This document shows positions 44,729-53,065 of a stretch of DNA of 64,000 nt, piece after piece (the stretch's first letter is position 1; every line of letters starts with the position of its first letter). Below the pieces are notes generated by a model that ran no database searches, was not told the DNA's origin, and worked only from the letters and a program-made list of their open reading frames with translations. This DNA is from Flavobacteriaceae bacterium (GTDB taxonomy: Bacteria > Bacteroidota > Bacteroidia > Flavobacteriales > Flavobacteriaceae). The stretch is taken from the NCBI GenBank assembly GCA_016744415.1, contig JADGEL010000001.1:899855-963854 (forward strand), in the 5' to 3' direction. A program made the position numbers and the translations under genes.

Positions 44729-46672
44729 ATGAAATTATTTTTTACCACATTGATTTTTGTGCTATCTGTGCAATTTTCTTTTTCACAAATAGTAATTAAC
44801 GAACTTGATTGCGACACCCCAAGTACAGATACTGTAGAATTCTTAGAACTAAAATCAGATACTCCAAATTTCAGTTTAGATGGATATGTAGTAGTGTTTT
44901 TTAATGGCTCTTCAAGTGGTGCAGACAGTAGTTACCTAGCTTTTGATTTAGATGGATATATTACAGACATAAACGGATTGTTACTAATTGGTAGCTCTAG
45001 TGTGTCACCATTGCCTCAATATGTTATTCCAGAAAGTCTTATTCAAAACGGAGCAGATGCTGTTGGAGTTTACTTGGGCAGTGATACCGATTTTCCGGAT
45101 GGTACTTTGGCAACAATGACTAATCTTATTGATGCACTTGCTTATGACACTGCAGATTCTGATGATACTGTTTTAATGGGGTTACTTGGTTTGACTGAAC
45201 AAATAAGTGAAGGTTCTGGAAATAATACAAATTCTATTCAGCGATTAAATGGAGGAGGGTATGAGGTGAAAGCACCAACACCAAGAGCGTTAAATGACGG
45301 TAGTGGAGTTGTGCTGAACGGAGTTTCTATCTCTGTTGATGCGACACAGTATAATGAGGGAGAAATTTTTGATATCACATTTACTACTGAACAAAATGTA
45401 TCGAGTGATTTATCAATTACTTTTTCATTAAATAAGGGAACGTTCAATAATTCTGATTTTACAGGAGATACTACAGTTACTATTTTAAACGGACAGAATT
45501 CCGTGACCTCAACAATAACTTTGACTGATGATATAGATGATGAAGGTGATGAGGTTTTGGAAATAAATATGGCAAGTTTACCTGCAGAGTATTTGGCGTT
45601 GAATAATTTAATTGAGATTAGAGTAGTTGATAATGACTTTGTGGTAGCAGCTTGGGGAACACCTTTAAGCCCAACTTTTGGTTTAGTCTCTAGCACTGAA
45701 CCATCAAACTATTATGATCCAATTGAAGGGTTGTCTGATGTTGCTCTAGAGCAGGCAATACAAGATATCATTGCCGAAGAAGGAGTTGTGAGAGCACAAA
45801 CCTATACCGATGTTGTTGATATTTTAAAAGAAGCTGATCAAAACCCAGCCAATAGCAATCAAGTTTGGTTAGTATATACAGAGCAAGGGCGTGCAAAATT
45901 AGATTATCAAACTACTTCTAATAGTGTTGGTAAATGGAATAGAGAACATACTTTTCCGCGTTCTAGAGGTGGGTTTAATAGTATAGAAGCTGATGATATT
46001 CCAGATGGAATTAATACTTTTTGGAATACAAATGCTGATTCTTTACGACATGGAAATTCAGATGCACATGCGTTAAGAGCTGCGGATGGACCGGAAAATA
46101 GTTCAAGAAGTAATCAATATTATGGAGATTATGTTGGGCCTGTTGGTACTGTCGGGAGTTTTAAAGGTGATGTTGCTCGAAGTGTTTTGTACATGCAATT
46201 GCGATTTAATGGTTTGAGTGTAATTGAAAACCCTATTGCGGTTGGCGAGATGGGTTATTTATCTACTTTATTAGATTGGCACAGAAACGACCCGCCAGAT
46301 GATTTTGAAATGAATCGTAACAATATTGTTTATAACTGGCAATTCAATCGAAACCCATTAATTGACAAACCTGATTTGGTAGAATATATTTGGGGTAATA
46401 TGGTAGGGCAGCCATGGAGTAACTCATTAAGTGTTGCTGACCAATACATAGCAAATATTAAATTATATCCGAAACCAGCAACTGATAAATTAATTGTAAA
46501 AGGAATCAATCAGAATACTGAAATTCAAATTTATTCGATTCAAGGGCAAAAATTATTTAGCAAAATATTCAATGTCGATACAATTATTAATATAGATTTT
46601 TCACCTGGAGTTTATATTATTAAATTATTTTCGGACAATGCAGTAAAAACAGAAAAGATGATTGTTAAATAA
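44729..46672 (+). CDS. secreted endonuclease I-family nuclease with lamin-tail-like and Calx-beta domains and a T9SS sorting tail
   Basis: The 647-residue protein has a signal peptide (MKLFFTTLIFVLSVQFSFSQ). In order it shows a lamin-tail-like domain (VINELDCDTPSTDTVEFLELK ... DAVGVYLG, ~20-150), a Calx-beta domain (SVDATQYNEGEIFDITFTTEQ ... DNDF, ~200-295), an endonuclease I domain (~325-560) with the active-site region KWNREHTFPRSRGGF and SDAHALRAADGPENSSR, and a type A T9SS C-terminal domain (IKLYPKPATDKLIVKGIN ... GVYIIKLF ... KMIVK). It should be exported to the medium or cell surface to degrade extracellular DNA, for phosphate, nucleosides or biofilm turnover. Nucleosides released could feed the pyrimidine locus (speculative). 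Confidence 0.92.
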   Translation: MKLFFTTLIFVLSVQFSFSQIVINELDCDTPSTDTVEFLELKSDTPNFSLDGYVVVFFNGSSSGADSSYLAFDLDGYITDINGLLLIGSSSVSPLPQYVIPESLIQNGADAVGVYLGSDTDFPDGTLATMTNLIDALAYDTADSDDTVLMGLLGLTEQISEGSGNNTNSIQRLNGGGYEVKAPTPRALNDGSGVVLNGVSISVDATQYNEGEIFDITFTTEQNVSSDLSITFSLNKGTFNNSDFTGDTTVTILNGQNSVTSTITLTDDIDDEGDEVLEINMASLPAEYLALNNLIEIRVVDNDFVVAAWGTPLSPTFGLVSSTEPSNYYDPIEGLSDVALEQAIQDIIAEEGVVRAQTYTDVVDILKEADQNPANSNQVWLVYTEQGRAKLDYQTTSNSVGKWNREHTFPRSRGGFNSIEADDIPDGINTFWNTNADSLRHGNSDAHALRAADGPENSSRSNQYYGDYVGPVGTVGSFKGDVARSVLYMQLRFNGLSVIENPIAVGEMGYLSTLLDWHRNDPPDDFEMNRNNIVYNWQFNRNPLIDKPDLVEYIWGNMVGQPWSNSLSVADQYIANIKLYPKPATDKLIVKGINQNTEIQIYSIQGQKLFSKIFNVDTIINIDFSPGVYIIKLFSDNAVKTEKMIVK

Positions 46673-46821
46673 TCAGTTACTCTATTTTTTTTAGCTTCAT
46701 TATTTATAATTAAACAGGGCTAATATTTCTTCAATTTCATACAGTCTATTTAGAATTGTTATAAATAAAAATTAATAAACAATAAATTGATTTATATCAT
46801 ATTTGTAACATCTAAATTGGT

Positions 46822-46829
46822 TAATTTTG
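46822..46829 (+). promoter_or_regulatory. promoter of the nqr operon
   Basis: TAATTTTG lies 40 bases before the nqrA ATG at 46870, with a TTG at 46803-46805 (16-base spacing, slightly shorter than the usual ~19). Confidence 0.5.
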
Positions 46830-46869
46830 CATCGCTTTTATAAGTAAAAATTTAATTCAAATTTAGAAT

Positions 46870-48222
46870 ATGTCAACAGACATCCGTATCAAAAAAGGGT
46901 TAGACATTAAATTGAAAGGCAAAGCAGAAAAAATTACTACTAAAGCTGTTGCCAGTAATGTTTATTCTTTACTACCCGTAGATTTTCACGGAATTATTCC
47001 TAAACTTATCGCAAAACAAGGAGCTAAATTAAAGGCAGGTGAAACTGTTTTTTATAGCAAAACAAATGAGGATATCAAATTTGTTTCGCCTGTGAGTGGA
47101 GAAGTTACTGAAGTAATTCGTGGAGAAAAAAGAAAAATTTTAGCAGTAAAAATAACTGCGGATAAAGAACAGAGCTATCAAGAAAACAAAACAGTAAATT
47201 TAGCATCGGCATCTGCTGATGATATTAAAGGTTTGCTATTGTCTTCTGGTTGTTGGCCATTTGTAAAACAACGTCCGTATGATGTAATTGCAAATCCAGC
47301 CGTATCACCAAAAGCTATTTTCATTTCTGCTTATGCAAGTGCTCCTTTAACCGCCGATTACGATTATGTTTTGGCTGGTAAAGAAGTAGAGTTGCAAGCT
47401 GCAGTTACCGCTTTAGGTAAGCTGACTTCTGGTAAGGTACATGTTTCAGTAGGAGCAAAATCAAATTCGTCTTTAGCAGGCTTAAACGGAATTGACTTGC
47501 ACAAGGTTTCTGGACCACATCCTTCAGGAAATATAAGTACGCAAATCGCACAAATAGACCCTATTAATAAAGGTGAAGTTGTTTGGACAGTAACACCTCA
47601 AGATTTGGTAATTATTGGCGAGTTGTTATTAACTGGAAAATTCAATGCAGAGAGAATAGTTGCTGTTGGTGGTGCAATAGTAAAAAAGCCGAAATATTAT
47701 AAAACAATTATTGGATCAGAAATAGCGAGTGTTATTTATGATGCGGGAGTTGAAGGTGATAATTTTAGATTGATTACTGGTAATGTACTTACGGGTCGTG
47801 CTATCAATCCAGATGGGTTCTTAGGATATTATGACAATTGTGTGACTGCGATTCCAGAAGGTAACGATTACGAATTGCTCGGATGGACAACACCAGTATT
47901 CAAAAAAATATCTACTACTAGAGCTTTGACTTTTTCTTGGATGAACAAGAATAAGGAATACGATTTAAATACAAATACCAACGGTGAGCATAGAGCATTT
48001 GTTTTGACGGGACAGTATGAAGAAGTTTTCCCTTTAGATATTTTTCCAATGCAAATACTAAAAGCTTGTATGTATCAAGATTTAGATGAAATGGAACAAT
48101 TAGGAATGTACGAAGTTGCTCCTGAAGATTTTGCTTTGACAGAATTTGTATGCGTGTCTAAACAACCACATCAAAATATTATTAGAAAAGGGTTAGACTT
48201 AATGATTAAAGAAATAGGATAA
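46870..48222 (+). CDS. nqrA: Na+-translocating NADH:quinone oxidoreductase subunit A
   Basis: The 450-residue subunit has the NqrA pattern (IRIKKGLDIKLKGKAE; HGIIPKLIAKQGAKLKAGE; SGCWPFVKQRPYDVIANP; VGGAIVKKPKYYKTIIGSEI). It is a cytoplasmic subunit at the quinone side of the sodium pump. It is the first gene of nqrABCDEF, with the next gene two bases away. Upstream of it is a 197-base AT-rich gap with a promoter-like box. Confidence 0.96.
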   Translation: MSTDIRIKKGLDIKLKGKAEKITTKAVASNVYSLLPVDFHGIIPKLIAKQGAKLKAGETVFYSKTNEDIKFVSPVSGEVTEVIRGEKRKILAVKITADKEQSYQENKTVNLASASADDIKGLLLSSGCWPFVKQRPYDVIANPAVSPKAIFISAYASAPLTADYDYVLAGKEVELQAAVTALGKLTSGKVHVSVGAKSNSSLAGLNGIDLHKVSGPHPSGNISTQIAQIDPINKGEVVWTVTPQDLVIIGELLLTGKFNAERIVAVGGAIVKKPKYYKTIIGSEIASVIYDAGVEGDNFRLITGNVLTGRAINPDGFLGYYDNCVTAIPEGNDYELLGWTTPVFKKISTTRALTFSWMNKNKEYDLNTNTNGEHRAFVLTGQYEEVFPLDIFPMQILKACMYQDLDEMEQLGMYEVAPEDFALTEFVCVSKQPHQNIIRKGLDLMIKEIG

Positions 48223-48224
48223 TT

Positions 48225-49451
48225 ATGGCTTTAAAAGATAATTTACACAACCTTAAAGAAAAATTTAAAGGCACAAAGATGTCTCCAGTTTTTGGAGCGT
48301 TTCATACCTTTTTATATATGCCAAACGATACTACCCAAAGTGGTAGTCATATTCGTGGGGCTGATGATTTAAAAAGAACAATGAACATGGTTATTATAGC
48401 CTTGATTCCGTTGTTGTTTTTTGGAATGTTCAACGCAGGGTACCAACATCACATAGCAACTGGTGAAGTTGAAATGGTATCTAGCGGTTTTTTTAGTGCA
48501 GAGTTTTGGTCACTATCAAATTTTTGGATTGGTTTCTGGAAAATTCTTCCATTAATTATTGTGTCGTATGTCGTTGGTTTGGGAATCGAAATCTTTTTCG
48601 CAGCCAAAAATGGACATGAAGTTGAAGAAGGATATTTAGTAACAGGAATCTTAGTTCCATTAATTGTACCAATTGATATTCCACTTTGGATGTTGGCAGT
48701 TGCTGTCATCTTCGGTGTAGTAATAGGAAAAGAAGTATTTGGAGGAACAGGAATGAATATTCTAAACCCTGCCTTATTAATACGTGCCTTTTTATTCTTC
48801 GCATATCCAACTTGGATGAGTGGAGATAAAGTTTGGGTAACAGGAGCTGTTGAAAGAACCAAAGAAATTGCTGATGGTGCACAACTCGATGCCATTTCTG
48901 GTGAAACAATATTAGGAGCCTTAGCGCAAGGACAAGAAGTTGTTTATTCAACTTGGGATATGTTCTACGGATTTATACCAGGTTCAGTAGGTGAGACATC
49001 TACATTATTAATATTATTGGGAGCATTATTCTTAATCTTTTCAAAAATTGGAAGTTGGAGAATTATGCTGTCATCTGTAGTTGGTGCTTTGGTGATGGGA
49101 TTCATTTTTAACCAAGTTATAGCATTAGGATGGATTGGTGAAAGCAGTAAGTTTTATGACTTAATGAATATTGAATTTTGGGAACACTTGCTATTAGGAG
49201 GATTTGCTTTTGGTGCAATTTATATGGCTACTGATCCAGTAACAGCATCACAAACAAATAAAGGAAAATGGATTTATGGATTTTTAATAGGGTTTATTTC
49301 AATCTTGATTCGTGTATTCAATCCTGCATATCCAGAAGGTGTAATGTTAGCCATTTTATTGATGAATGTATTTGCACCAACAATTGACCATTATGTTGTT
49401 CAAGGAAATGTAAAACGAAGACAAAAACGTTTAAAAGTTAAAACGGTATAA
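48225..49451 (+). CDS. nqrB: Na+-translocating NADH:quinone oxidoreductase subunit B
   Basis: The 408-residue membrane subunit begins NLKEKFKGTKMSPVFGAFHTFLYMP and contains the family segment FGGTGMNILNPALLIRAFLFFAYP. It carries riboflavin and a covalently bound FMN. The FMN-attachment motif, usually SGAT, reads SGET here (residues 225-228, with T228 the expected attachment site). Multiple membrane helices run to the C-terminus, with MATDPVTASQTNKGKWIYG near the end. It is 2 bases after nqrA and 2 before nqrC. Confidence 0.96.
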   Translation: MALKDNLHNLKEKFKGTKMSPVFGAFHTFLYMPNDTTQSGSHIRGADDLKRTMNMVIIALIPLLFFGMFNAGYQHHIATGEVEMVSSGFFSAEFWSLSNFWIGFWKILPLIIVSYVVGLGIEIFFAAKNGHEVEEGYLVTGILVPLIVPIDIPLWMLAVAVIFGVVIGKEVFGGTGMNILNPALLIRAFLFFAYPTWMSGDKVWVTGAVERTKEIADGAQLDAISGETILGALAQGQEVVYSTWDMFYGFIPGSVGETSTLLILLGALFLIFSKIGSWRIMLSSVVGALVMGFIFNQVIALGWIGESSKFYDLMNIEFWEHLLLGGFAFGAIYMATDPVTASQTNKGKWIYGFLIGFISILIRVFNPAYPEGVMLAILLMNVFAPTIDHYVVQGNVKRRQKRLKVKTV

Positions 49452-49453
49452 CG

Positions 49454-50197
49454 ATGGAAAAAAGAACAGACAAAAATTCGTATACAATAATTTTTGCCAC
49501 AGTGATGGTAATTATTGTGGGAGCCTTGTTAGCGTTTTTAGCAACTTATTTGAAACCACGAATTGACGAGAATAAGCGTTTAGAAAAACAACAAAATATT
49601 TTGTACGCTATGGGAATAAATGACAACGATGAAAAAAGTGTTGTGTTTATTTCAACAAATGAAGTAGCTGAAAAATTTGATAAGTATATCACAAAACAAA
49701 TCGTGATTCAAGGAGATAAGGTTACAGAAGATAATGAAGCTTATTTAATCGATTTGAAAAAAGAAACTGCACTGGCTAAAAATGGAGCAGAAAGAAGATT
49801 ACCTTTATTTATTGGAGAAAAAGATGGAGAGAAATACTACATCATTCCAATGTTAGGGAAAGGTTTATGGGATGCTGTTTGGGGCTATATTTCCTTAGAT
49901 AAAAACTTAGTGGTTAAAGGAGTTTTCTTTGATCACAAAGGAGAAACACCAGGTTTAGGAGCAAACATTAACCAACGTTTTTTTATGGATGATTTTGCTG
50001 GAGAACATATTACTGATGGTAATACTTTTAAAGGAATTACGATTGCTAAGGGTAATGCAGATCCTAAGAATGAACGTAAAGAAGATTTTAGAGTTGATGC
50101 TATTGCAGGATCAACTATTACAGGAGATGGTTTAACGGCAATGATCAAGAAAGACTTGAAAATGTATATGCCTTATTTACAAATATTAAATAAATAA
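49454..50197 (+). CDS. nqrC: Na+-translocating NADH:quinone oxidoreductase subunit C
   Basis: The 247-residue subunit has one N-terminal membrane helix (residues 12-32) and a periplasmic FMN-binding domain. The motif for covalent FMN attachment reads DAIAGSTITGDG (residues 215-226), with T221 the expected site; the usual form is SGAT. The GETPGLGANI segment near residue 163 is also typical. ApbE, the flavin transferase, is not in the window. Confidence 0.95.
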   Translation: MEKRTDKNSYTIIFATVMVIIVGALLAFLATYLKPRIDENKRLEKQQNILYAMGINDNDEKSVVFISTNEVAEKFDKYITKQIVIQGDKVTEDNEAYLIDLKKETALAKNGAERRLPLFIGEKDGEKYYIIPMLGKGLWDAVWGYISLDKNLVVKGVFFDHKGETPGLGANINQRFFMDDFAGEHITDGNTFKGITIAKGNADPKNERKEDFRVDAIAGSTITGDGLTAMIKKDLKMYMPYLQILNK

Positions 50198-50202
50198 ATT
50201 AG

Positions 50203-50850
50203 ATGGGACTTTTATCAAAAAAAGACGCAAAGTTAATCACAGACCCATTAGCAGATAACAATCCAATTACAATTCAGGTATTAGGTATCTGTTCTGCATT
50301 AGCAATTACTGCTGAGTTAGAAGCATCTATTGTAATGTCTATTGCAGTGTTGTTTGTTTTGAGTGTTGGTAATGTTGTTATTTCGTTATTAAGAAATATC
50401 ATTCCTTCAAAAATTAGAATTATCGTGCAATTAATTGTAGTTGCAACGTTGGTAATTATTGTTGATTTAGTATTGAAAGCATTTGCTTATGAGTTAAGTA
50501 AAACACTTTCAGTATTTGTTGGATTGATTATTACAAACTGTATCATCATGGGACGTTTTGAAGCATTCGCTTTAGCAAATGCACCAGGGAAAGCATTTTT
50601 AGACGGAATTGGAAACTCATTAGGATATGCAGTGATATTAATTATCGTTGGATTTTTTAGAGAACTATTAGGATCTGGAACTTTATTAGGAATTCAAGTT
50701 TTAGGAGACCCAATCGAAAAAACAGGAGTTTATGCATTTGGATATGAAAATAATGGATTTATGTTGTTAGCACCTATGGCATTAGTAACTGTTGGTATTA
50801 TTATTTGGGTACAACGTAGTAGAAACACAGCATTAGTAGAAGATCATTAA
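50203..50850 (+). CDS. nqrD: Na+-translocating NADH:quinone oxidoreductase subunit D
   Basis: The 215-residue six-helix membrane subunit has the family segments DPLADNNPITIQVLGICSALAIT and NCIIMGRFEAFALANAPGKAFLDGIGNSLGYA. It pairs with NqrE as an inverted duplicate that carries a shared iron centre. It ends at 50850; an 80-base inverted-repeat-containing gap separates it from nqrE, unlike the 2-6 base gaps elsewhere in the operon. Confidence 0.96.
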   Translation: MGLLSKKDAKLITDPLADNNPITIQVLGICSALAITAELEASIVMSIAVLFVLSVGNVVISLLRNIIPSKIRIIVQLIVVATLVIIVDLVLKAFAYELSKTLSVFVGLIITNCIIMGRFEAFALANAPGKAFLDGIGNSLGYAVILIIVGFFRELLGSGTLLGIQVLGDPIEKTGVYAFGYENNGFMLLAPMALVTVGIIIWVQRSRNTALVEDH

Positions 50851-50852
50851 AA

Positions 50853-50928
50853 TTGGTTGAAGGTTGATAGTTTGTGGTTGATAATAATTAACCAACAACT
50901 GGCAACAAGCAACAAACAACTATATAGA
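50853..50928. repeat. inverted-repeat element inside the nqr operon
   Basis: Between nqrD and nqrE lies GGTTGAAGGTTGATAGTTTG, with TGTGGTTG, and then CCAACAACTGGCAACAAGC, with AACAAACAAC. The two halves are roughly inverted (GTTG-rich left, CAAC-rich right) and can fold into a stem-loop. It resembles the element at 38696-38828 and is a recurrent flavobacterial intergenic sequence. It could act as an mRNA processing or stability site. Confidence 0.55.
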
Positions 50929-50930
50929 AT

Positions 50931-51638
50931 ATGGAACATTTAGAATTATTTTTCAAATCAATATTTATAGATAACATGGTATTTGCCACGTTCTTAGGGA
51001 TGTGTTCTTACCTTGCAGTATCTAAAAAAGTTTCTACCGCAGTAGGTCTTGGAGCAGCAGTAATTTTTGTTATGGCAATTACAGTTCCCCTAAACTGGTT
51101 ATTAGACACCTATCTTTTAAAAGATGGAGCCTTAGCATGGTTAGGACCAGAATACGCTTCGTATGATTTAAGCTTTTTATCATTTATCATGTTTATTGCA
51201 ACCATTGCAACCATGGTACAATTGGTAGAAATTGTAGTCGAGAAATTTTCCCCAGCATTGTACGACTCATTAGGAATTTTCTTACCATTAATTGCAGTAA
51301 ACTGTGCCATCTTAGGAGGTTCATTATTTATGCAATCAAGAGAAATTCAATCAGTAGGATTGGCATTTAATTATGGAGTAAGTTCAGGAATAGGGTTTTT
51401 CTTAGCAATACTAGCTATTGCAGCAATTAGAGAAAAAATTAGATACTCAAACGTTCCGCCAGCATTAAGAGGCTTAGGAATTACATTTATTATTACAGGA
51501 TTAATGGCGATAGGTTTTATGAGTTTCGGTGGAATGTTAACCGGAGGTGATGAAGAAGAGCCAGCACAAGTAGAAACTGTTCAAGTTTCTACAGAGCAAC
51601 AAACTGAAATTGCAAATAACACTAAAGCAGTAGAATAA
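50931..51638 (+). CDS. nqrE: Na+-translocating NADH:quinone oxidoreductase subunit E
   Basis: The 235-residue six-helix membrane subunit starts MEHLELFFKSIFIDNMVFATFLGMCSYLAVSKKV and contains FLPLIAVNCAILGGSLFMQSREI, the NqrE form of the conserved NC motif that mirrors NqrD. The last ~35 residues (GGDEEEPAQVETVQVSTEQQTEIANNTKAVE) are an acidic, disordered tail that is not part of the fold. nqrF starts 2 bases after the stop. Confidence 0.95.
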   Translation: MEHLELFFKSIFIDNMVFATFLGMCSYLAVSKKVSTAVGLGAAVIFVMAITVPLNWLLDTYLLKDGALAWLGPEYASYDLSFLSFIMFIATIATMVQLVEIVVEKFSPALYDSLGIFLPLIAVNCAILGGSLFMQSREIQSVGLAFNYGVSSGIGFFLAILAIAAIREKIRYSNVPPALRGLGITFIITGLMAIGFMSFGGMLTGGDEEEPAQVETVQVSTEQQTEIANNTKAVE

Positions 51639-51639
51639 G

Positions 51640-52953
51640 ATGATATTAGCAGCAAGCACAGGAGGAACAATGTTAGTAACAGTAGTCGTATTTCTATTGA
51701 TTGCATTGTTATTAATTATACTTTTATTAGTAGTAAAACAAAAATTATCACCTTCAGGTCCGGTAAAAATTATGATTAACGGCGAACGTGAAATCGAAGT
51801 AGGATCAGGAGATTCTTTGTTGACTACTTTAGGTAATCAAAAAATATTTTTGCCATCGGCATGTGGTGGTGGTGGAACATGTGTTCAATGTGAGTGCCAT
51901 GTAACTTCTGGTGGAGGTGAGGCATTACCAACAGAAACACCACACTTTTCTCGTAAAGAATTGCAAGATGGAGTTCGTTTAGCGTGTCAGGTAAAAGTAA
52001 AGCAGGATATGGAAATTTCTATTCCTGAAGAAATTTTTGGAATTAAGAAATGGGAAGCTACAGTTGTCTCTAATTACAATGTTGCTACATTTATCAAAGA
52101 ATTTATTGTTGAAATCCCTGAAGATATGGGGTACAAAGCAGGTGGATATATTCAAATAGAAATTCCGAATACTGAAGTTAAATATACTGATATGGATGTA
52201 ACAGCACATCCAGAAGAACATCCAGGAGAACCAGATAAATTTAAAGGAGATTGGGAAAAATTTGGATTGTGGTCTTTGGTTATGAAAAATAACGAAACTG
52301 TTGAAAGAGCCTATTCAATGGCTTCTTATCCTGCTGAAGGAAGAAAAATTATGTTGAATGTGCGTATTGCAACTCCCCCATTTGATAGTGTAAAAAATGG
52401 TTGGATGGATGTAAATCCAGGAATTGCATCTTCGTATATATTCAATCAAAAACCTGGAGATAAAGTAACAATTTCAGGACCTTATGGTGAGTTTTTTATC
52501 AATGAGTCTGATGCAGAAATGTTATATGTTGGTGGTGGAGCAGGTATGGCGCCAATGCGTTCACACTTATATCATTTATTCAGAACCTTAAAAACAGGAC
52601 GTAAAGTAACCTATTGGTATGGTGGTCGCTCTAAAGCAGAATTGTTTTATGTAGAACATTTTAGAGCTTTAGAAAAAGATTTCCCAAACTTTAAATTTTT
52701 TATAGCACTATCAGACCCTGCTGAGGTAGATAACTGGAAAAAGAAAAATGACATTCATGATGAAGCAGGTGATGGTTTTGTAGGGTTCATTCACAATTGT
52801 GTGATTGAAAATTACTTAGACCTACATGATGCGCCAGAAGACTTAGAATTGTATTTCTGTGGGCCTCCATTAATGAACAAAGCAGTTCAGAAAATGGGTG
52901 AAGACTTTGGTCTTGCCGATGAGAATATTCGATTTGATGATTTTGGAGGATAA
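51640..52953 (+). CDS. nqrF: Na+-translocating NADH:quinone oxidoreductase subunit F
   Basis: The 437-residue NADH-oxidising subunit has an N-terminal membrane helix (~11-32), a 2Fe-2S ferredoxin domain with C75, C81, C84 and C116 (SACGGGGTCVQC ... LACQVKV), and an FAD/NAD reductase domain. In the latter, RAYSMASYP is the FAD contact, GGGAGMAPMRSHL the NAD site, and LYFCGPPLMNKAVQ the late motif. It takes electrons from NADH into the pump. Terminator 53000-53030 follows. Confidence 0.96.
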   Translation: MILAASTGGTMLVTVVVFLLIALLLIILLLVVKQKLSPSGPVKIMINGEREIEVGSGDSLLTTLGNQKIFLPSACGGGGTCVQCECHVTSGGGEALPTETPHFSRKELQDGVRLACQVKVKQDMEISIPEEIFGIKKWEATVVSNYNVATFIKEFIVEIPEDMGYKAGGYIQIEIPNTEVKYTDMDVTAHPEEHPGEPDKFKGDWEKFGLWSLVMKNNETVERAYSMASYPAEGRKIMLNVRIATPPFDSVKNGWMDVNPGIASSYIFNQKPGDKVTISGPYGEFFINESDAEMLYVGGGAGMAPMRSHLYHLFRTLKTGRKVTYWYGGRSKAELFYVEHFRALEKDFPNFKFFIALSDPAEVDNWKKKNDIHDEAGDGFVGFIHNCVIENYLDLHDAPEDLELYFCGPPLMNKAVQKMGEDFGLADENIRFDDFGG

Positions 52954-52962
52954 ATTTTAATT

Positions 52963-52992
52963 GTTATGCTGAACTTGTTTCAGTATCGCATA
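52963..52992. repeat. short dispersed hairpin (CTGAACTTGTTTCAG type)
   Basis: ATGCTGAACTTGTTTCAGTA folds on itself (CTGAA/TTCAG). It resembles fragments of a dispersed element common in flavobacterial intergenic DNA. It lies between nqrF and the terminator. Confidence 0.4.
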
Positions 52993-52999
52993 AAAAATT

Positions 53000-53030
53000 A
53001 AAACCGATACATTTTTGTATCGGTTTTATT
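53000..53030 (+). terminator. terminator of the nqr operon
   Basis: The stem AAAACCGATAC / GTATCGGTTTT around ATTTTT is followed by ATTATT. Because it overlaps the possible far-upstream start of the methyltransferase frame (53015), the start at 53066 is preferred for that gene. Confidence 0.85.
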
Positions 53031-53065
53031 ATTATATTTATAACCAATGTATAAGGTTGTGTAAC

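Noticed and set aside
53015..53065. Longer N-terminus of the methyltransferase (start at 53015)
   Set aside because: It would begin inside the nqr operon terminator and add a sequence with no HTH similarity; ATG 53066 starts the HTH domain.
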